A program made the translations under genes and the position numbers. From positions 24,852,673 to 24,916,672 of the forward strand of contig NC_080056.1 of the NCBI RefSeq assembly GCF_026212465.1: 64,000 bases of DNA, given 5' to 3'. Positions 58,848-64,000 of the stretch are shown here, in pieces. Source of the DNA: Amaranthus tricolor (lineage: Eukaryota > Streptophyta > Magnoliopsida > Caryophyllales > Amaranthaceae). The number at the start of each line of letters is the position of its first letter. Positions within the stretch are counted from its first letter, which is position 1. Under the pieces are notes generated by a model. That model made no database searches. It was given only the letters and a program-made list of their open reading frames with translations, and was not told the DNA's origin.

Positions 58848-60633
58848 AATTCCTCATTATTATTATTTTATATATACATTATCAACCCTCTTTTCTTTTA
58901 AAACTCATGACCAAAATAATTCTAGCAAGAACACATCCACAAAATCCTTCAAGAGACTTGAAATTTCATAAATTATGATAACTAAATTAAATACTTAATT
59001 CTCTTAACAAATTAAATTTTGTAGAAAATTATAAAACCTAATCACCCTTTTAAAAAAAAAATCAAGACACATATATATATAAATATAACACAATCCTTCT
59101 AACAATTCAAATTTTGCTAAAGGATTATTAAACCCTTGGATGACTACATAACTTAATCCATACCAACTTAATTTATACTAACAAATTGAAATTTAGTTAG
59201 AGAATTTTAAACCATAAAAGAAATTTATTTGAATATCAACAAAACTCAATTCTTATAACAAATTTAAACTTTGTTAAAGAATATAAATCAAGAACATAAC
59301 TTAATCCTTTTAACAAAATTAAAGTTTATTAAAGGATTATTAGAGAAAATTACATAAAAAAAATATACTCAATCCTCCTCAAAGTCATAGGATATCATCT
59401 TACATAAAAATATAATTCATCTTAGAAAGCCTTGTATATAAAATCTATAACTAGCAATTTCAATTAAACTTACCCCTTTGATCAAAAGATTGAATTGAAC
59501 AAACCAAATTTTTTTTTCTTTGTGACAACCGAAACCAGGAGCAAGGGAAGGAAATTTTTCTGATTTTTGTGATCACTTTTGGGGATTAAGAATGTGAAGA
59601 CTTCAAATGAGGTTTAAAGGATTAATAGGAATTAATAATCACTTATTGTGCCATAAAACCCAATTATGAGAGGAGTTACAAAACTCCTCCCATTCACCTA
59701 CACTCAACCGGCTGCCCCGTTCCCATTCCCTCCTTAATTTTTTTTGTTAATTAATTAATTAATTAAGTTATCGTTTTATTTTTATTTTTTTTTGAAAACA
59801 GAAAAGAAACGCTACATGACAACAGCGTACGCGATAAAACGCGTTACCGTTAAAATTTTAACTTACTTTATTTCTTATAATTAACTATGTATAATAGTAT
59901 AATTCAATATTACTTATTTATTTAATTTTATTATACTTTATTTTATAAAATTTTATTTATTTTTAATCCCGATATATTACGGGGTGTTACATTTATGCTG
60001 ATATTATGATATGGTCAATGGATCGGGCTTGCGAGCTGGTCATTGACGGAGTTGAGGAAAATTGTTCCCTGCTCCTTGTTTGAAGCGAATTGTCATTGAG
60101 ATATTGACTAGCTTCACCCGAGAGTGACATAGCCTTAGAGCTATGGATGAGCCTCTCAACTAGTCACATAGATCTAGGAAACTGATGTTGCTTATAAACC
60201 TATGATTTGAATTACTGTGTTTTGTTGTTTGGATTGTTACTTCTCATTCAGTTTAATCTGACCTTCTGTTGTTTCCATCTTTTAGTTTGAGTACAGATCG
60301 GAACCGGTCGGGAACGATGGGTTAACGGTGTTGAATAGCGTTCCAAGGATGTATATTGAGCTGAGCACGTAGGAATTTGTAGATTTGTATTAGGATTTTG
60401 GATAAATTTAAATTTGTTTTGGCTGTGCTGGTTAAATCGGACTTGTAGAGAATTGTATGATTATCTTGTGTATTAGTTAGATGTTGGTTTTGAGATTTAG
60501 CTGATTTAGTCAAGTTGAAGAGCTTGTGATCCCTTTGCTCGAGTTTTGGAAGTGTATTTTCAGTTTCTTGGGAAACGAACCCAGTGATGACCCTGTTTAC
60601 CTAGTCAACGGTAAGTCGGATTGTTACATTTAT

Positions 60634-61585
60634 ATCTTTCTATATTATTTTAATTGACTTACATCATATTTGTTATAAGTATTCCTTGGTTTCAAGTTAC
60701 TAATTTTTAGTGTTATGCTACTTACCCTTAAAATAAACAAAAACTAATTAAAATTAATTTAAAGTAATTTATGTATCACTCATACTATGAAGTTTTTACT
60801 CGTTTACTACGATATCTATGTTGAAAGGATCTGTTCCAATAAAAACCATGGTGCATTACTTGAATGATGAAGAGGATGAAATGTGAAGTGTAAAAAACAG
60901 AAGTGAAAAAAAAGGAAAAGAAAAAAGTATATACCTTGAGAAACCGATGTGAAAAACAAGGAAAACCTTGTGCCAATAGGTCAAAAATCAATCTTATATA
61001 TATATATATATCCTATTGGTAGATCATGGCTCAAGAGAGGCATAAGTAGGTCCTAAAAGGACAATGAATAAATTATGAACGAAGAAGTTCAAAACGAAAC
61101 AAAATATGGTGTTATTTAATATAGAAGAGTGATCAACCAATGGATTTTTAGTACCATGTTTCTATATGGGTTTGAAAACTTGGTTTGAAAATTGTGATGT
61201 CATGACAAGAATTAAAAAGAGGATATTACAAGTTTTAACATAAATAACATTTTCTATTAGTTTGTTGAATATTTATGGGTTTCAATAGGAATATATGATT
61301 ATGTGTGAATTTGGTAATATATCTATATATTATGTTTCTTTCTAATTAAGAAAATTACTTTTGAAATTTGTCATACTTTTATAAAAAGATTTCTTGGAAG
61401 AAAAATTTTGAGATTTTGTGGGTATATCTTCTGTAAAGCCTCACGAGATTAAAACTCGTCCACTAGGGGTAACCTAGGAGTTTAAATGGCTTGTTGCATA
61501 TGCTAAATGCTAAATGCTAAATGCAAATTCGATAATGGTTTAACATTATTAAATATTTAATTTGATCGAGGATGATCAAAGGATA
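60634..61585 (+). mobile_element. Athila-like element resumed: 3' non-coding part
   Basis: It follows the TTTAT duplication of the chromovirus insertion, so it continues 48163. No coding was recognised. It ends at a purine tract. A GCTAAAT 7-bp word is repeated three times at about 61502-61524. Confidence 0.55.
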
Positions 61586-62111
61586 AGTGTGGGGGAATTT
61601 ATTAAGGGTTAAAAGTTATATTATATTTATTCTCTTTACGTATGATTTTACTACGTTTATTAAATAATATATAATGTTTAGTATATATTTAATTTATGAG
61701 TTAATATCTACACTTATATAATTTTATTAATATTTTGTTGGATTTTTGATTAAAAATAAAGTTGGATGAATTGAGAAAATTGAAAGCCGAATGGAAAAAA
61801 TTGTAATTCGCGAATTACTTTACGTTTCAGTTTTAAAATGGATATATCTCACTCATACGAATGCCAAATTAAGTATTTTTTAAGGCTACGGACATCTACT
61901 TGAAATGTTCTATAACTTTTATGTCGTGTAAAAGAGCTAATTCAGATTTTATCAGTGGTAAAACGGCAGTTAAAACCGGCTGGAAAATTATCAATACAGC
62001 AGAATTATTTCTTGGATGCAAAATAATTAATGAAGGGACAATGACTATGGCGGTGCTACAAGTGCTGAATGCATCTACATTAGTTAAGGATTGATGATGC
62101 AAGCTATGTAG
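61586..62111 (+). repeat. Polypurine tract and start of a probable Athila-like 3' LTR
   Basis: AGTGTGGGGGAATTT (61586-61600) is a purine tract like the one at 48067, and AT-rich LTR-like DNA follows (TTAAGGGTTAAAAG...). The LTR end is not seen because an hAT element begins at about 62112. No LTR partner exists in the window, as the 5' part is lost. Confidence 0.45.
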
Positions 62112-62119
62112 ACATGGCC

Positions 62120-62300
62120 ACGGTCCGGGTTGGTCCGGTTCCGTTCCGGTTCCATCCGGTTCCGGTTCCACCCGGTTCCGGTTCCATTTGGAACCTGTCG
62201 CGAACGATTCCGGTTCCGGGCGGATCCAAACGGTTCCTTGGCGGTTCATGAGGCGGTTCCGGTGGTTCCAACTCACGGGACGGGCGGGTCGGACCATGGG
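62120..62300. repeat. GGTTCC-rich subterminal repeat block
   Basis: At least a dozen GGTTCC/GGTTCCGG words, GC-rich against an AT-rich surround. hAT transposases bind such short subterminal repeats. Confidence 0.7.
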
Positions 62301-62660
62301 TTCCATTTTAATTTTTTCTTTAAATTTTTGTATAATAAAAAAATACTATAATATCGCGGACGTACCTTTGATGATTACTTGATTATTAGCGAAATTCATT
62401 GCATGTCAAGTTGTCATCGTTATTGAAATATTTACTAAAAAGAATGGAAAAAAATAAATTAATAAGAAACGAATCAATGATAATGTCGATAAAGATGATT
62501 AATAAAAAAAGAGGGAGAAAATGGACTTGAACCTAGTACCCAAATGAATACTAAGCTGCCTACGTATCCCGAAGGAATCAAAGCCCACGGAGTTCTTTGT
62601 CATACCTTTTATTTATAGTTGTTGAGTGTTGATTCATCGTTGTCGCTTGTCGGATTGATC
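62301..62660. other. Non-coding 3' region of the hAT element
   Basis: Contains an A-rich stretch and a 70-bp mixed segment. No feature was recognised. Confidence 0.4.
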
Positions 62661-64000
62661 CTATTCGTCTTCGTCATCATCATGTGGTTGATTAGATGCT
62701 TCCGCTGACTCTCCTCCTGACGATGATGAAGTTGTATCCATCATCATCCATGGATCATCATCGTCGTCTTGATCATCATCGTTCCTTAGTCCTTGTGTTC
62801 GTATCTCCGCTTGGTCCCAATCTTTCTTGCAAACACATATTTGAATACTATGTGGAGCAAGACGAGATCGCTTTTCATCCAGAACTCTTCTACCTGCACT
62901 AAAAGCAGACTCCGACGCAATAGTGAACGCGGGAATTGCAAGGATATCCTTTGCAATTCTCGATAAAATGGGAAATTTAAAAGATTTTTCTTTCCACCAC
63001 TCCAAAATATTATAGACACTTGGGTCTATTTCAAAGTGGTGTTTTAGATAACTATCAAGTTCTAAATATGTGGTCGAGGAAGAAGAAGATCCTACATAAC
63101 TATCATCTTGCGTCATTATGTTAGCAATTACTGAATTATAGAAAGTGGGACGAGCCGAAACGCTAGCACGCCTAGACATATCGCGTTTCGGGTTATATAC
63201 ACTAGCGTAAAAATCATACAGTTCAGCTAAATATTTTTTACATGTTCCGACATAATAAGCTACATCGGAAGACGGGCGATCTAACGCTTGATAATAAAAT
63301 CCTATTACTTTGGTTAGGACCTCGGTTTTAAAACGTGGGTCCAAAATGGTTGCGATTCCATAAATGTAAGGAAAATCGGTAAAATATGATTTCCATTTTT
63401 CCATCATTTCAGCAAGAATCGGCCTTAATTGTGGGTTAGTATCTTCTTGTGTATGTTTAAGCAGGTGATAAAAAATAGTAATACATTCACTTATTACTAA
63501 GTGAACGTTCGGTTCATAAACATAAGAAAAAATCTTAGTCGCGTGGTCATACGCTTCTAATATGTTATGTACACCTATTGCTAATTCCCAAGTTTCATCA
63601 GCTATGAAACTATCTGTACACTCACTATATAGTTGTGTTATTACTGGGCGATAAGCAATCGCCTTTCTTAATAAATCGTTCGTTGACCCCCAACGTGTAG
63701 GAGTATCTAATGACCAATACACTTTTTTAAGTTAATATTGGTCACATAATTGTTTATATCTTCTTTTAATCTTTCCGATCCTAAGCCATTTTACTATATC
63801 CCTAATTGGTTCTAATAATTCACTTAATTGTTTTATACCTACTTGACAAGATAAGTTAACTATGTGCGCACAACAACGTATGTGTAATAAGCTACCCCCA
63901 AGGATTAAACTAAAGGCGGGTTCGTTAAATAAAAGTTCTATACATTTTATGTTTGCGGTTGCATTATCTGTTGAACAACAAAATATTTTATCTAATAAGT
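62661..64000 (-). pseudogene. hAT transposase (BED/RICESLEEPER type), partial, one internal stop
   Basis: The minus strand enters at 64000 with STDNATANIKCIELLFN and LHIRCCAHIVNLSCQVG, the conserved DDE-region wording of plant hAT transposases. An in-frame TAA at 63732-63734 follows CDQY. The frame then goes on with SLDTPTRWGSTNDLL, a DUF4413-like region (TILDPRFK) and the hAT dimerisation domain DILAIPAFTIASESAFSAGR, RVLDEKRSRLAP. It ends with an unusual Asp/Ser-rich acidic tail and TAG/TAA at 62661. The N-terminal zinc finger lies outside. With only one stop the copy is relatively young. Confidence 0.88.

Larger units (their letters stand above)
62112..64000 (-). mobile_element. hAT transposon, right part beyond window end
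   Basis: A block of GGTTCCGGTTCC repeats (62120-62300) beginning near CATGGCCACGG forms the terminal/subterminal region at the transposase 3' side, followed by a non-coding tail and the minus-strand transposase. The other end and target duplication lie outside. Confidence 0.75.

Noticed and set aside
61896..62382. Several overlapping ORFs rich in Gly/Pro/Arg
   Set aside because: They read through GGTTCC repeats of the hAT end, in all frames equally.

Overview
The window is a dicot-like plant nuclear segment. The supporting signs are GT-AG split genes, two recognisable housekeeping genes, low overall GC and a very heavy load of plant-type transposable elements (Copia, Gypsy, LINE, hAT, MULE-like and Stowaway-like). 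I cannot fix the species from sequence alone. No rRNA, tRNA, CRISPR or bacterial-type operon is visible.

Layout. 1-2678 is a tandem array of a 1,040-bp unit (about 2.6 copies, apparently identical) on the minus side of a Sirevirus-like Copia element. Its pol, gag, primer-binding site and 5' LTR run from 2863 to 8664, all on the minus strand and all broken. That element sits in a minus-strand LINE (8665 to about 14440), which is itself split by a Gypsy-type solo LTR (about 9117-11552). 14470-16946 holds microsatellite, a T-poor CAACA-rich tract, a possible three-exon 88-aa gene and unassigned DNA. 16947-21807 is a well-preserved minus-strand Copia element with one in-frame TGA and no 3' LTR. 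21817-24165 contains a small PPR-like pseudogene, a LINE fragment and a truncated Copia. 24300-28512 is mostly non-coding, with a SINE-like 3' end, a lone first exon of a small MGGGN-type protein and two MITE-like elements.

The genic core is 28700-43350. An Alba-domain nucleic-acid-binding protein gene (28808-30901, plus, five exons, 167 aa) converges on a complete ureidoglycolate amidohydrolase (UAH) gene (43298-31448, minus, twelve exons, 474 aa). The first intron of UAH has been enlarged by a Stowaway-like MITE and a decayed antisense Copia element. The two genes share only their 3' intergenic space. UAH works in purine/ureide nitrogen recovery; Alba proteins bind nucleic acid.

The right third (44190-64000) is a nest. 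A 5'-truncated Athila-like Gypsy (RT, RNase H, integrase remnants, 45686-48163) begins at a (TA)n tract and is interrupted by a large-LTR chromovirus-like Gypsy (48164-60628). The 3' LTR of that Gypsy contains a 3.6-kb solo LTR (56378-59991), which in turn contains a 963-bp hAT-type MITE (57663-58625) with an exact 8-bp target duplication. The Athila-like 3' part resumes at 60634. An hAT transposon with a minus-strand transposase (stop at 62661, one internal TAA) runs off the window end. Three separate LTR insertions (38425, 48164, 56378) all carry the same 5-bp target duplication, TTTAT.

I did not find a convincing new biological system. The best leads are the tandem array that amplifies an env-position ORF, a GC-AG first intron in the Alba gene, the 88-aa candidate gene and the repeated TTTAT target site.
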